Counted from the first letter of the stretch, positions 16,347-24,271 are shown. The stretch: DNA of 39,104 bases from an uncultured Pelagibacteraceae bacterium (GCA_902536205.1 CACAWM010000003.1:1-39104), one strand, 5' to 3'. The notes: generated by a model from the sequence alone, not told the origin. Program-made: numbers and translations.

Positions 16347-17570
16347 ATGAAAAAGAAGAAAAAAAAACCTTTTAAGGTTAAGAAAAAAAAGCAAACAAAA
16401 TCCTTAATTCGAAGATCTAAAAATAAAGTAAAACGAATAAAAAATAAGAAATTTCGAAAAAGAGTAAAATCGAAAAGATCAAAAAAGAAAAAAAAAAGAA
16501 GCAAAGCTAAAGTAAAATTAAAGAAAAATATTAAATTTAGAAAACCAAAAAATCCTCAAAAAACAAGAGCTATAGTTTCAGGCTTATTAAGATTAAATGA
16601 TAGGGTTAAATCTATATTTAGATTTAATATAAATCTAGATCAAACTTTGCAGGCATTCTTTACAGGTATTTCTAATAAGGTTTCAGGAATCAGAAAAATT
16701 ATTCTAGAGGAGCGAGAAAAACAAAAGAAAATAAAATTAAAGCTTATGGCACAAGAAAAAAAGGATGCTCAAAAAAGATTACTTGAGCAAGAAAAATCAG
16801 CTTTAGAGGCAAAAAGAAATGAGCTTAAAGAAGAACAAAAACTTGAAAAAGAAAGAAAACTAGATTTACAAAGATTTATAAAATTAGAACAGGCTGAATT
16901 AAGAAAAGAGAGAGCTGAGAAACAAAGGCAATTTTTGGAACAAATTAAATTAGAGAAAAAAATTGATCTTTTTAGAAAAAGAGAAGAATTAGAAATAAAA
17001 AATCTTGAAAAATATGTTTTAAGTCAACAAAGAGAGTCATACGAAGAAGTTCAAAGACGTATTGACAATATAAAAGAAAAATACAAGTTAATAAGAGAGC
17101 AAAAAATTAATGAAGCAATAAGAGAAAGAGTTGCGAAATTAGGTATTAAAGTAGAAGAAACTGATGATAAAGCAACATTATTAGAAAAAGAGAGAGTTTA
17201 TAATGAAGAAAGAGAAAAGATTGAATACGCCCTTGAAAGTTTTTACCGATCAGCTCACAGTTTGTGTTTTCAGTTAAATAAGAAATATATTCCAAAATAT
17301 TTAAGTATTATCAGATGCATTGATAAAAGATTTGAAACAGGAGAAATTTATATAAAATGGGATGACGCGATCGAAGCAGATTGGTTAATTTTAATTTATA
17401 TAAAAAATAATTCACCAGATGAGGGAATAATAATTGAAGACAAAACTGATTCCGAAAATCACACAACACATGAATTTCAGCCTAATGAAATCTTTAAAGC
17501 GTCTGATGTAATGGTTGATGCATTGACAAAATTATTAGATAGCGAAAGAAATAAAAGAAAAGTTAGTTAA
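16347..17570 (+). CDS. very basic coiled-coil protein of unknown function
   Basis: A 407-residue protein I do not recognise. The first 60 residues hold about 38 Lys/Arg and few acidic groups. Residues 70-125 look folded (TRAIVSGLLRLNDRVKSIFRF). About 125-265 is a long charged helix, probably coiled coil, with Glu/Lys/Arg/Gln heptad-like spacing. Residues about 280-395 form a compact acidic C-terminal domain (ALESFYRSAHSLCFQLNKKY, IYIKWDDAIEADWLILIYI). There is no signal peptide or membrane helix. Nucleic-acid or ribosome contact through the N-terminal tail is a guess. It overlaps the convergent hydrolase by eight bases. Confidence 0.75.
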   Translation: MKKKKKKPFKVKKKKQTKSLIRRSKNKVKRIKNKKFRKRVKSKRSKKKKKRSKAKVKLKKNIKFRKPKNPQKTRAIVSGLLRLNDRVKSIFRFNINLDQTLQAFFTGISNKVSGIRKIILEEREKQKKIKLKLMAQEKKDAQKRLLEQEKSALEAKRNELKEEQKLEKERKLDLQRFIKLEQAELRKERAEKQRQFLEQIKLEKKIDLFRKREELEIKNLEKYVLSQQRESYEEVQRRIDNIKEKYKLIREQKINEAIRERVAKLGIKVEETDDKATLLEKERVYNEEREKIEYALESFYRSAHSLCFQLNKKYIPKYLSIIRCIDKRFETGEIYIKWDDAIEADWLILIYIKNNSPDEGIIIEDKTDSENHTTHEFQPNEIFKASDVMVDALTKLLDSERNKRKVS

Positions 17571-18648
17571 TAAGATCTTCTAATTTTTTAATTTCACCAA
17601 TTTTAAAAATGATTGTCTCTTCTTTTTTGTAGCCAAACTTTTCAGCATTTTTTTTAAACCTTATAGGAGGTTCCCAAATAGGTTCCAAACTTAATATTGC
17701 TGTACCCCAATGCATCCCTATAACTTTTTTTACCTTTAAGTCTTTCATTAAAGATAAAAGCTCTTCAGGGTTTGCGTGAGCTGTGGATTTATCTTTGACC
17801 GGAACAATTGGATAAAAATTATAAGCACCCAAATTACCAAAACCCAAATCGATAGGACCAAATTTTTTTCCTAGTTCTTTATAAAATGGTGCTGGTCCAG
17901 TATCACAAGCAAAAAAGATTTTTTTATCTTTGTATTCAATTAAAAAACTACCCCAAAGTGTTCTATTAGTATTTCCATCTCCCCAAATCCACCGCTTAGA
18001 CCAGTGTTGGCTTGGAAGCATTGTTACTGTGATCTCATCATTAATTTTTATTTTATCGAACCAATCCATTTCTCTAACAGTATCTTTTTTATATCCATTT
18101 TTTGTAAAATATTTCCCAAGCTTTAGAGGCACAAGAACTCTGGCATTTTTATAAGGAAAGTTTTTTATCGTTCGAATACTCATGTGATCATAATGATTGT
18201 GTGTCAGCAAAAATAGATCTATTTGAGGAAGTTCTTTAAGAGTCAAAGGTGACTCTATGTATTTCTTGGGACCAAACATCATAGGTCCATAATTTTTTTC
18301 AAATACTGGATCAGTAATAATTGTAGTGTCTCCAAGTTTAATTATAAAGCTAGCATGATCAAGCCACATCACAAAAGAATCAGATTTATATTTGTCAAGA
18401 TTTTTTAAAACTATTTCCTTGTCAATTACATGCTCGGGTGGATAATCAATCTTAAGTTTTTTCTTCTCTTCTCTAAAAACTTTCCAATTCCATTTAAAAT
18501 TAGGATCCCTTTTTGGACCACCCTCAAGGTTTCTAAAAGCAAATAACTTACCGTCTTTATAAATATGGTGATAAGGTTTTTGGTCCATTGCTAATAGTTC
18601 TAAATTAAAAAAAAGAATAATTAGTAGAAACGATGATAATTTTTTCAT
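17563..18648 (-). CDS. periplasmic metallo-beta-lactamase-fold hydrolase (NAPE-PLD/UlaG-like)
   Basis: A 361-residue protein with an N-terminal signal peptide (MKKLSSFLLIILFFNLELLA). The metal site HNHYDH lies at 150-155; other ligands sit in MLPSQHWSKRW, FFACDTGP and GMHWGTAIL, and the N-terminal block WLDHASFIIKLGDTTIITDP matches the NAPE-PLD-like group of the superfamily, which hydrolyses N-acyl-phosphatidylethanolamines or other phosphodiester lipids. The substrate is not known in bacteria of this type. It is the last gene of a leftward trio with a small membrane protein eight bases upstream. Confidence 0.85.
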   Translation of the reverse strand: MKKLSSFLLIILFFNLELLAMDQKPYHHIYKDGKLFAFRNLEGGPKRDPNFKWNWKVFREEKKKLKIDYPPEHVIDKEIVLKNLDKYKSDSFVMWLDHASFIIKLGDTTIITDPVFEKNYGPMMFGPKKYIESPLTLKELPQIDLFLLTHNHYDHMSIRTIKNFPYKNARVLVPLKLGKYFTKNGYKKDTVREMDWFDKIKINDEITVTMLPSQHWSKRWIWGDGNTNRTLWGSFLIEYKDKKIFFACDTGPAPFYKELGKKFGPIDLGFGNLGAYNFYPIVPVKDKSTAHANPEELLSLMKDLKVKKVIGMHWGTAILSLEPIWEPPIRFKKNAEKFGYKKEETIIFKIGEIKKLEDLIN

Positions 18649-18656
18649 TATTTCTA

Positions 18657-18842
18657 TTAATATTTTTCTATAGTTTTGTTATTAATTTTATTCTCATATT
18701 CCTTTATTCTATACCACTCGTTTTTGTTATTTTTTTCTTTTTTTTCAGCTTTGTAGGAGACAATTAAAGGAAGAATAATTAGAGCTAAAACGATCACGAT
18801 ACAAGCAATAATAAGGGGTAAATTCATACCCCTTATTATCAT
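18657..18842 (-). CDS. small single-span membrane protein
   Basis: A 61-residue protein with one strongly hydrophobic helix (NLPLIIACIVIVLALIILPLIV) followed by a charged tail rich in Lys, Glu and Asn. The ATG at 18840-18842 directly abuts a 13-base-pair inverted repeat; a second in-frame ATG at 18825-18827 lies at the repeat's loop. I prefer the first, because the second would leave almost no room for a ribosome binding site. It sits in an operon-like row between the 67-residue lipoprotein and the metallo-hydrolase. Function unknown. Confidence 0.65.
   Translation of the reverse strand: MIIRGMNLPLIIACIVIVLALIILPLIVSYKAEKKEKNNKNEWYRIKEYENKINNKTIEKY
18808..18839 (-). repeat. 13-bp perfect inverted repeat at a start codon
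   Basis: The arms ATAATAAGGGGTA (18808-18820) and TACCCCTTATTAT (18827-18839) are exact reverse complements around a six-base loop. On the minus strand the stem begins immediately after the ATG of the small membrane protein. No U-run follows on either side, so it is not a classical terminator. Confidence 0.85.
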
Positions 18843-18867
18843 AAATTATTTACATTTAAATAACTAT

Positions 18868-19071
18868 TTAGCTGTCTAGACAATTTGACTTATTAATTCT
18901 TTTGTCAAAATCTTTCTGGGCTTCTTTGCTCACTACCCAAACATAAGAAGACTCTTGTAATTGACTAGCATCAGCAATTGTGCAACGCTTGCCGATTTTA
19001 ACTTTGGCCATGTTACCACCTGCACAGTTTGTTAGCAAAAGCAATAAAGATATAATAGATAATGTTTTCAT
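18868..19071 (-). CDS. small lipoprotein of unknown function
   Basis: A 67-residue protein with a lipoprotein signal: MKTLSIISLLLLLTNCAGG, with Cys16 in LTNC. The mature part (about 50 residues) has a Cys pair (KRCTIADAS and SNCLDS) that could form a disulfide in the periplasm. It is the first gene of the leftward trio. No family recognised. Confidence 0.7.
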   Translation of the reverse strand: MKTLSIISLLLLLTNCAGGNMAKVKIGKRCTIADASQLQESSYVWVVSKEAQKDFDKRINKSNCLDS

Positions 19072-19144
19072 AGCTTAAAGTTAATTAAAAATTCTGTACT
19101 TTGCTTGGCATAAATTAGTCAAAAAAAAGAAAAATTTATCTCTG

Positions 19145-19173
19145 TTGAAATAAAACTCTTTAAAGCTTATTGT
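19145..19173 (+). promoter_or_regulatory. candidate sigma-70 promoter of ybgC
   Basis: TTGAAA (19145-19150) and TATTGT (19168-19173) are separated by exactly 17 bases. The expected transcription start would be at about 19180, next to the ATG at 19181, so the mRNA may be leaderless. This is sequence pattern only, in an AT-rich background where chance matches are common. Confidence 0.4.
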
Positions 19174-19180
19174 TAATTAT

Positions 19181-19573
19181 ATGGCAGACCATATTTATAA
19201 AACAAAGGTTTACTATGAAGACACTGATGCCGGGGGTATTGTTTATTACGCCAGGTATTTAAATTTTATTGAAAGAGCACGAACAGAAATGATTTATGAT
19301 CATTTAAAACTTAACCACAAAAAGTTAAGAGACCAATTTAATGCTATCTTTGTTGTGAGAGAGTGCAATATTAAATACTTCAAATCTGCTAATTTTGAAG
19401 ACAATTTAGAGGTTAAAACTAAGGTTATGAATAAATCACCAGTAAGACTTAACTTGTTACAAGAAGTCTCTAGAGATAATGAAATATTAGTAACAGCAAA
19501 GGTTGAATTAGCAGTTATAGACAGCGATGGGTCTGTAAGTAAACTCCCGAAAAATTTATTAGAAAAAATATAA
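19181..19573 (+). CDS. ybgC: YbgC-type acyl-CoA thioesterase
   Basis: A 130-residue hotdog-fold protein. The 4HBT signature YYEDTDAGGIVYYARYLNF (from residue 11) contains the catalytic aspartate, followed by the long helix FIERARTEM. YbgC proteins hydrolyse acyl-CoA or acyl-ACP thioesters and usually sit at the head of the tol-pal operon; here no tol genes follow, so it is separated from that partner cluster. The following 300 bases carry a short ORF and a terminator before purE. Confidence 0.9.
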   Translation: MADHIYKTKVYYEDTDAGGIVYYARYLNFIERARTEMIYDHLKLNHKKLRDQFNAIFVVRECNIKYFKSANFEDNLEVKTKVMNKSPVRLNLLQEVSRDNEILVTAKVELAVIDSDGSVSKLPKNLLEKI

Positions 19574-19679
19574 AATTGACCAATAACAGACAAATCTTTG
19601 CCTAAATTTATAGCTAAATCAAATCAAGTTTGCAATTTTAGCATTACTCAAACCACTTGAAACAAACTATAAAATCAAT

Positions 19680-19799
19680 ATGAAATATAAAGCACTTAAA
19701 AAAAGTAAAAACAAATCAGCTTCTAGAAAATTAAGAAGAGTTTCTTTATTCGAGCTTCAAAACTCGCCAAAAGCTTTACTTTTTAGAGCAAGAGCTTAA
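19680..19799 (+). CDS. 39-residue basic small protein (candidate)
   Basis: ATG at 19680 to TAA at 19797-19799 encodes a 39-residue peptide with a Lys/Arg-rich N-terminal half (MKYKALKKSKNKSASRKLRR) and a more hydrophobic C-terminal half (VSLFELQNSPKALLFRARA). It is the only ORF of note in the 305-base gap between ybgC and purE and is followed after 22 bases by a strong terminator, which suggests a dedicated transcript. A TATAAA-like box lies at 19669-19674. No clear Shine-Dalgarno. It could also be a small RNA. Confidence 0.5.
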   Translation: MKYKALKKSKNKSASRKLRRVSLFELQNSPKALLFRARA

Positions 19800-19821
19800 C
19801 ATCTTTCCTCCAAAACTAATT

Positions 19822-19853
19822 AATGGCCTAATGAATATTAGGCCATTGTTTTT
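19822..19853 (+). terminator. strong Rho-independent terminator before purE
   Basis: AATGGCCTAAT (19822-19832) and ATTAGGCCATT (19837-19847) form a perfect eleven-base-pair stem with a four-base loop, followed by GTTTTT (19848-19853). This is the clearest intrinsic terminator in the window. Only 25 bases separate it from the purE GTG. Confidence 0.9.
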
Positions 19854-19878
19854 AGAGCCATAATTGTTAAATTAATCT

Positions 19879-20367
19879 GTGAAAACTAAGAAACTAAATA
19901 ATAAAGTAGCCATCATTATGGGTTCTCAAAGCGATTATTCCGTAATGAAAGACTGTGAAAAAATCCTCAAATTACTAAAGGTAAAATACCAAACTTTTAT
20001 TGTAAGTGCCCACCGAACTCCAAAACGAATGTTTCAGTTTGCAGAAACGGCAGAAAAAAATGGTTTTGGAGTAATTGTAGCAGGAGCAGGCGGAGCCGCT
20101 CATTTAGCAGGAATGGTTGCTTCTTTAACCACTTTACCGGTTTTAGGTGTTCCCATGGAGACTAAAAAATTAAAAGGCCTTGATAGTTTGCTATCAATGT
20201 CAATGATGCCAAAGGGTGTTCCAGTAGGGTGTCTTGCAATCGATGGTGCTCTCAATGCAGGTATTCTCGCTGCTTCAATAATTGGTAACTTTGATAAAAA
20301 AGTAAAATCAAATTTAGGAAGATGGAGAAGAATTCAAACTCAATCTATTAAAAAAAAACCTAAATAA
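19879..20367 (+). CDS. purE: N5-carboxyaminoimidazole ribonucleotide mutase
   Basis: A 162-residue class I PurE starting with GTG. Signature blocks are IIMGSQSDYSVM (GSQSD at 15-19), VSAHRTPKR (SAHRTP at 43-48), AGAGGAAHLAGMVAS and LPVLGVPM. It converts N5-CAIR into CAIR in de novo purine synthesis, taking the product of PurK, encoded three bases downstream. The close upstream terminator means the operon needs a promoter in about 25 bases or read-through. Confidence 0.95.
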   Translation: MKTKKLNNKVAIIMGSQSDYSVMKDCEKILKLLKVKYQTFIVSAHRTPKRMFQFAETAEKNGFGVIVAGAGGAAHLAGMVASLTTLPVLGVPMETKKLKGLDSLLSMSMMPKGVPVGCLAIDGALNAGILAASIIGNFDKKVKSNLGRWRRIQTQSIKKKPK

Positions 20368-20370
20368 TAA

Positions 20371-21414
20371 ATGTCTGACATCACTTTAGGAATTATAGGT
20401 TCAGGACAATTAGGTTCACTGCTTTGTCAAGCAGCTAAAAAGCTTAATGTAAAAACAGTAGTCATATCTGATGATGAACAAGGACCTGCACAAAATTATT
20501 CGAATGAATTTATTTATTCAAAATATGATAATGAAAGTAATATAAAAGAATTTATTGATAAAGTTGATATCGTAACTTTTGAATTTGAAAACATACCAAT
20601 CGATATCTTAAAAAAGATAGAATTAGAGAAAAAGGTTTTACCTAAACCTGAAATAAATAAAGTAATTCAAAATAGAAAGTTAGAAAAAACTTTTGTAAAT
20701 GATTTAGGTATTAAGACTACGGATTGGGCATTTATTAAACAAGCTAGAGATGTCGAAAAGAATAAAAACTTATTACCTGGAATTTTAAAATCAAACACTC
20801 TTGGTTACGACGGGCATGGACAATTTGTTTTAAACTCCCTTGATGAATTAAAAAAAGATTGGTGCTTTACTACTGATTATATTTTAGAAAAGAAGGTTAA
20901 TTTAAAGAAAGAGATATCAGTTGTAATCACAAGATATTTAAATGGTGAGACTTATATTTATGAACCCATAGAAAATATTCATAAAGACCAAATCTTAGAT
21001 CACTCAAAAATACCTGCAGATATTAATAAAGAAATTTTTGTTAAAGCACAGAGAAATGCAAAACTTATTTCAGAAAAATTAGATTATGTTGGTACGATGT
21101 GCGTTGAGTATTTTATTGACCAAGACAATAATTTATTGGTTAATGAAATTGCCCCTAGAGTTCATAATTCAGGTCACTTAACAATAAACGCTTTTAACAT
21201 AAGTCAATTTGAAAATCATGTAAGAGCAGTATGTGATTTAGGTTTAGAGAAAGTAGAAAAAATTTCTAATGCTGAGATGTTCAATGTTTTAGGAAAAGAT
21301 ATCGAAACCTTTAGATCAAAAAAATTTAATAAAGATGAATTTTTTTATGACTATGGAAAAAAAACAATTAAAGATAAAAGAAAAATGGGACACCTTACAG
21401 TTTTAAAAAAATAA
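20371..21414 (+). CDS. purK: N5-carboxyaminoimidazole ribonucleotide synthase
   Basis: A 347-residue ATP-grasp enzyme. The N-terminal GIIGSGQLGSLLCQAAKKL is the usual PurK opening, the central part carries LKSNTLGYDGHGQFV (the ATP-grasp glycine loop), and VNEIAPRVHNSGHLTINA is the conserved metal/phosphate block. It makes N5-CAIR from AIR, bicarbonate and ATP. It forms a two-gene unit with purE and ends flush against the convergent dioxygenase, the two stop codons lying back to back in TAATTA. Confidence 0.95.
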   Translation: MSDITLGIIGSGQLGSLLCQAAKKLNVKTVVISDDEQGPAQNYSNEFIYSKYDNESNIKEFIDKVDIVTFEFENIPIDILKKIELEKKVLPKPEINKVIQNRKLEKTFVNDLGIKTTDWAFIKQARDVEKNKNLLPGILKSNTLGYDGHGQFVLNSLDELKKDWCFTTDYILEKKVNLKKEISVVITRYLNGETYIYEPIENIHKDQILDHSKIPADINKEIFVKAQRNAKLISEKLDYVGTMCVEYFIDQDNNLLVNEIAPRVHNSGHLTINAFNISQFENHVRAVCDLGLEKVEKISNAEMFNVLGKDIETFRSKKFNKDEFFYDYGKKTIKDKRKMGHLTVLKK

Positions 21415-22224
21415 TTATTTAATCGTTATTCTATGCATAACTCTTCTGCAGTTTTTGATTTCACTAGCCATATGCAGTATGCTCAAATTATCCCAAAGAC
21501 ATATATCACCTTTAGTCCACTCATAGGAAAATATGAACTCTTCCTTGTTTACGTGATCCACTAAATAATTCTTTAAATATTCAGCCTCGTCTTCTTTTAC
21601 ATTTTTAATTTTTATTAGATGTCCTGGAGATACATATAAGGTTTTTTTTCCATCAACGGTAATAACTATTGGATGTTCAGCTTCCATACTTTCTGAAGAT
21701 TTGATGCCCATTTCTTTTTCTCGTTCGAGTCTTGTTACTGCTATAGGACCTGCCGATGAAAAAATTCCAGTAGCATCTTTAATTTTTTGTTTGATATCAT
21801 CTGGTAATTTATTGTAAGCATTAAAGCCAGATGAGAATATAGTATTACCTTGGCCAACTGGTATTTCTTTACCCATTAACATTGTATATCTTGGTCTATC
21901 ATTAGATAAATAACTCGTATCTTGGTGAAGCCAGCTAGAACCAAAGCTTAAATTTTTATCATCAGGTTTTCTCTCGATTACATTAATAAATGGAAATTTT
22001 TCATCAAGGCCCTTAAGTCTTGGATATATTACAGGTTGACCTATAGTTTTTGCAAAATTTTGATAAGTTTCAGGATCAAGATTTTGTTCTTTAATAAATA
22101 TCACACCGAATTGGTTTAAAATCTTTTTGATTTCAATTGCTTGATCTTGATCTAGAGATTTTAAATTAATGCCGTTAATATAAGCTCCAACATTATTTTT
22201 TCCTGGTGAGATAGATAAATTCAT
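21415..22224 (-). CDS. TauD/TfdA-family Fe(II)/2-oxoglutarate dioxygenase
   Basis: A 269-residue protein with the metal ligands His100 and Asp102 in SSWLHQDTSYL, the distal His251 in NLSILHMAS and the 2-oxoglutarate-binding Arg265 in RRVMHRITI. Family members hydroxylate taurine, alkylsulfonates, aryloxyacids or amino-acid derivatives; the substrate here is unknown. Its ATG directly follows the TAA of the SRAP gene, and it is the last gene of a seven-gene leftward array. Confidence 0.87.
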   Translation of the reverse strand: MNLSISPGKNNVGAYINGINLKSLDQDQAIEIKKILNQFGVIFIKEQNLDPETYQNFAKTIGQPVIYPRLKGLDEKFPFINVIERKPDDKNLSFGSSWLHQDTSYLSNDRPRYTMLMGKEIPVGQGNTIFSSGFNAYNKLPDDIKQKIKDATGIFSSAGPIAVTRLEREKEMGIKSSESMEAEHPIVITVDGKKTLYVSPGHLIKIKNVKEDEAEYLKNYLVDHVNKEEFIFSYEWTKGDICLWDNLSILHMASEIKNCRRVMHRITIK

Positions 22225-22851
22225 TTAATTTAAGGGTTTAATTAAAGCAGTGTCGTTATTTACTGGGTTATTAATATCTTTTGATATCTCATGAAACTTA
22301 AGCTCTGGTGGTTTAATCGAGTTTAAAATTTCCATGGCATCTTTTTTAACATTTAAATAGTTGTTTATTTGACTTTGATTAATAATTAAAGGCTCTCTAT
22401 GATGAATTGTACTAATTTTTTCAGTTGCTTCTCTTGTAATTAGACAAAATTGACCATTCTGGTATATAGCTGCAAAGAACATCAACTCATCGTTTTCTTT
22501 AGTAAAATAAAAAGGAGTTTTAATTTTATCTTCTCTTTTCCACTCGTAATAACCATCTGCAGGCACGATACATCTTGAAGTTTGGATAAGATTTTTAAAT
22601 GTAACTTTTTCCATTAACGTTTCTTTCCTAGCATTTATAAGAGGAGAAAATTTATCAAGTTTTTTTGACCAATTAGGGACTAACCCCCATTCACATAACT
22701 CAAGAGCCTTTCCATTCGTGTAGGATTTTATGATTGGGAGTTTTTGAGTAGGATGAGCATTATAATTGTCGCTGTCTTCAACTTTAATGTTCGTTTTAAC
22801 AATATCGACTGTTTTAGTAACAGGCTTTCTTATAGTAAATCTCCCACACAT
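22225..22851 (-). CDS. SRAP family protein (YedK/HMCES-like abasic-site protein)
   Basis: A 208-residue SOS-response-associated-peptidase-fold protein. All catalytic features are visible: Cys2 (MCGRFT) exposed after Met removal, Asn73 in LINARKETL, Glu103 in DGYYEWKRE and His150 in TIHHREPLII. YedK and human HMCES use Cys2 to form a stable link to abasic sites in single-stranded DNA, protecting them during replication. Its ATG overlaps the TAA of the 36-residue ORF by one base, implying coupling to that ORF. Confidence 0.93.
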   Translation of the reverse strand: MCGRFTIRKPVTKTVDIVKTNIKVEDSDNYNAHPTQKLPIIKSYTNGKALELCEWGLVPNWSKKLDKFSPLINARKETLMEKVTFKNLIQTSRCIVPADGYYEWKREDKIKTPFYFTKENDELMFFAAIYQNGQFCLITREATEKISTIHHREPLIINQSQINNYLNVKKDAMEILNSIKPPELKFHEISKDINNPVNNDTALIKPLN

Positions 22852-22961
22852 TATTTTTTTTTCTTTTCTCTTTTTATTCTTCTTTTTTCTTTCAAAGTCA
22901 ATTTAGCTTTTTTCATTACACTTGAGTCTTTAAAACTTTTTCCACTATATCTTTTCGACAT
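22851..22961 (-). CDS. 36-residue Lys/Arg-rich small protein locked in an operon
   Basis: ATG at 22961-22959 to TAA at 22853-22851 encodes a 36-residue peptide starting MSKRYSGKSFKDSSVMKK and ending in a run of basic residues (KEKRRIKREKKKK). Its ATG overlaps the TGA of the FAH-family gene (TGATG) and its TAA overlaps the ATG of the SRAP gene (TAATG), so it fills the gap between them exactly. Such double coupling is strong evidence for translation. No family recognised; the charge suggests nucleic-acid or ribosome binding (inference). Confidence 0.7.
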   Translation of the reverse strand: MSKRYSGKSFKDSSVMKKAKLTLKEKRRIKREKKKK

Positions 22962-23800
22962 CAGGCCTCAACGATCTCATATTCTTGTTCTCCTAGATGA
23001 TCAACTTTAAGATGAAGTTTATCACCCACTTGTAGGAATTTTTGTGGTTTTTGCTCCATACCTGTTCCAGCAGGAGTACCCGTAGATATAATAGTACCAG
23101 GTTTTAAAGTTAAATATTTACTAATATGTGAAATTAGATATCTCACCTTAAATATCATATTTTTAGTATTTCCGTTTTGCCTCATTTCGCCATTAACACT
23201 TAAAGATAAATTAATATTGTTGACATCTTTTATATGTTCTTTTGTTATCAAAAATCCACCAGCGGGAGCACACCAGGATTTTCCCAATGTCCAATGTCCA
23301 TTACCTATTACTTTTTGAACATGACGATCAGAAATATCATTCAATATAAAATAGCCAAAAACACAATCTAAAGCTTCATCTTCTGACACATTTGATGCTT
23401 CTTTTCCTATCACAACAGCAAGCTCAACCTCGTAATCTAATTTTTCTTGTGTTTTAATTTTTTTAATTGGATCATAGGGTCCCTGAAGACAATCAGGGCT
23501 TTTGTTAAATACTATTGGATAATCTGGAAGTTTAGATCCTGTTTGCTCAGCATGGAGTGAATAATTTAAGCCGATGCAAAGAATATTACTTGGTCTATTA
23601 ATACAAGATCCAATTCGAGTATTTTTTTTAATTTCCGGTAATTCTTCCAAGTTAATTTGTTGTAATTTTTTCAAATTATCAAAATTTATGGTTTCAGGAT
23701 TTAAGTCTCTAATGTGAGAAGATAGATCTCTCATGATATTATCATCATCCATGGCTGCAACTTTTTCTCGCCCAATGTCTCCAACTCTTAATAATCTCAT
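22961..23800 (-). CDS. fumarylacetoacetate hydrolase family protein
   Basis: A 279-residue FAH-fold enzyme with the opening strand MRLLRVGDIGREKVA, CIGLNYSLHAEQTG, the metal ligands Glu124 and Glu126 in LDYEVELAVVIGKE, a third acidic ligand in the NDISDR block, and the C-terminal PGTIISTGTPAGTG. Members are hydrolases, decarboxylases or hydratases of acylpyruvate-like acids (fumarylpyruvate hydrolase, ureidoglycolate lyase, 2-keto-4-pentenoate hydratase), and sequence alone does not separate these. Within the operon it may work with the dioxygenase and quinone reductase in breaking down a small acid (inference). Confidence 0.88.
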   Translation of the reverse strand: MRLLRVGDIGREKVAAMDDDNIMRDLSSHIRDLNPETINFDNLKKLQQINLEELPEIKKNTRIGSCINRPSNILCIGLNYSLHAEQTGSKLPDYPIVFNKSPDCLQGPYDPIKKIKTQEKLDYEVELAVVIGKEASNVSEDEALDCVFGYFILNDISDRHVQKVIGNGHWTLGKSWCAPAGGFLITKEHIKDVNNINLSLSVNGEMRQNGNTKNMIFKVRYLISHISKYLTLKPGTIISTGTPAGTGMEQKPQKFLQVGDKLHLKVDHLGEQEYEIVEA

Positions 23801-23810
23801 GTAATAATTT

Positions 23811-23827
23811 TAGATAAGAATTATCTA
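23811..23827 (-). repeat. intercistronic hairpin between membrane-protein and FAH genes
   Basis: TAGATAA (23811-23817) and TTATCTA (23821-23827) form a seven-base-pair stem with a three-base loop. It overlaps the TAG stop of the upstream membrane-protein gene and ends eleven bases before the FAH start. It may be a processing or stability element. Confidence 0.4.
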
Positions 23828-24271
23828 TTTTACAAATCTTTTAATTCTTTCCTCAGTAGTCGTATCAGGACCAGAGTATGGAGTTTCGTAAGAATTAGTC
23901 CTAGTTAAAACATCAATACCTTTTGTGAAGATAAAAATAAAAAAAACTATAAAAAAAACTGCAAAAATTTTTGCTGGATTATAATTTCCTGATTGAAAGA
24001 CACTAACAGGTTGTTCTTGTTTTTTATGAAAAAATTTGAAAGTTAGATATACGGCAATAATTAAACCTATGTGAGCCATAACTACTCCAGCCCAGCCAAA
24101 AATAAATGAAGTTACACTAAATACATACAAACTAAAAACAGTTGACCAAACAAATGATAATACTATTAAAATTTGTAGCCTTACAGATTTCGGTAAGCTT
24201 CTTAAATCATTTTTACTGTCATCGAACATAATGTTCGCAGCTTCTGACATCCAATTTTTAAAACTTTCCAT
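23825..24271 (-). CDS. conserved-looking three-span membrane protein, function unknown
   Basis: A 148-residue protein. An N-terminal amphipathic part (FKNWMSEAANIMFDDSKNDL) is followed by hydrophobic segments near residues 32-55 (LQILIVLSFVWSTVFSLYVF), 57-80 and 103-118, and a polar C-terminal tail ending ERIKRFVK. No domain is recognised. It lies between the quinone reductase and FAH genes with short spacing, so it is likely co-transcribed with them. Confidence 0.7.
   Translation of the reverse strand: MESFKNWMSEAANIMFDDSKNDLRSLPKSVRLQILIVLSFVWSTVFSLYVFSVTSFIFGWAGVVMAHIGLIIAVYLTFKFFHKKQEQPVSVFQSGNYNPAKIFAVFFIVFFIFIFTKGIDVLTRTNSYETPYSGPDTTTEERIKRFVK

Noticed and set aside
19574..19878. Transcription attenuator controlling purEK
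   Set aside because: The terminator is clear but no alternative pairing partner for its stem is visible upstream, so an attenuator is not supported.
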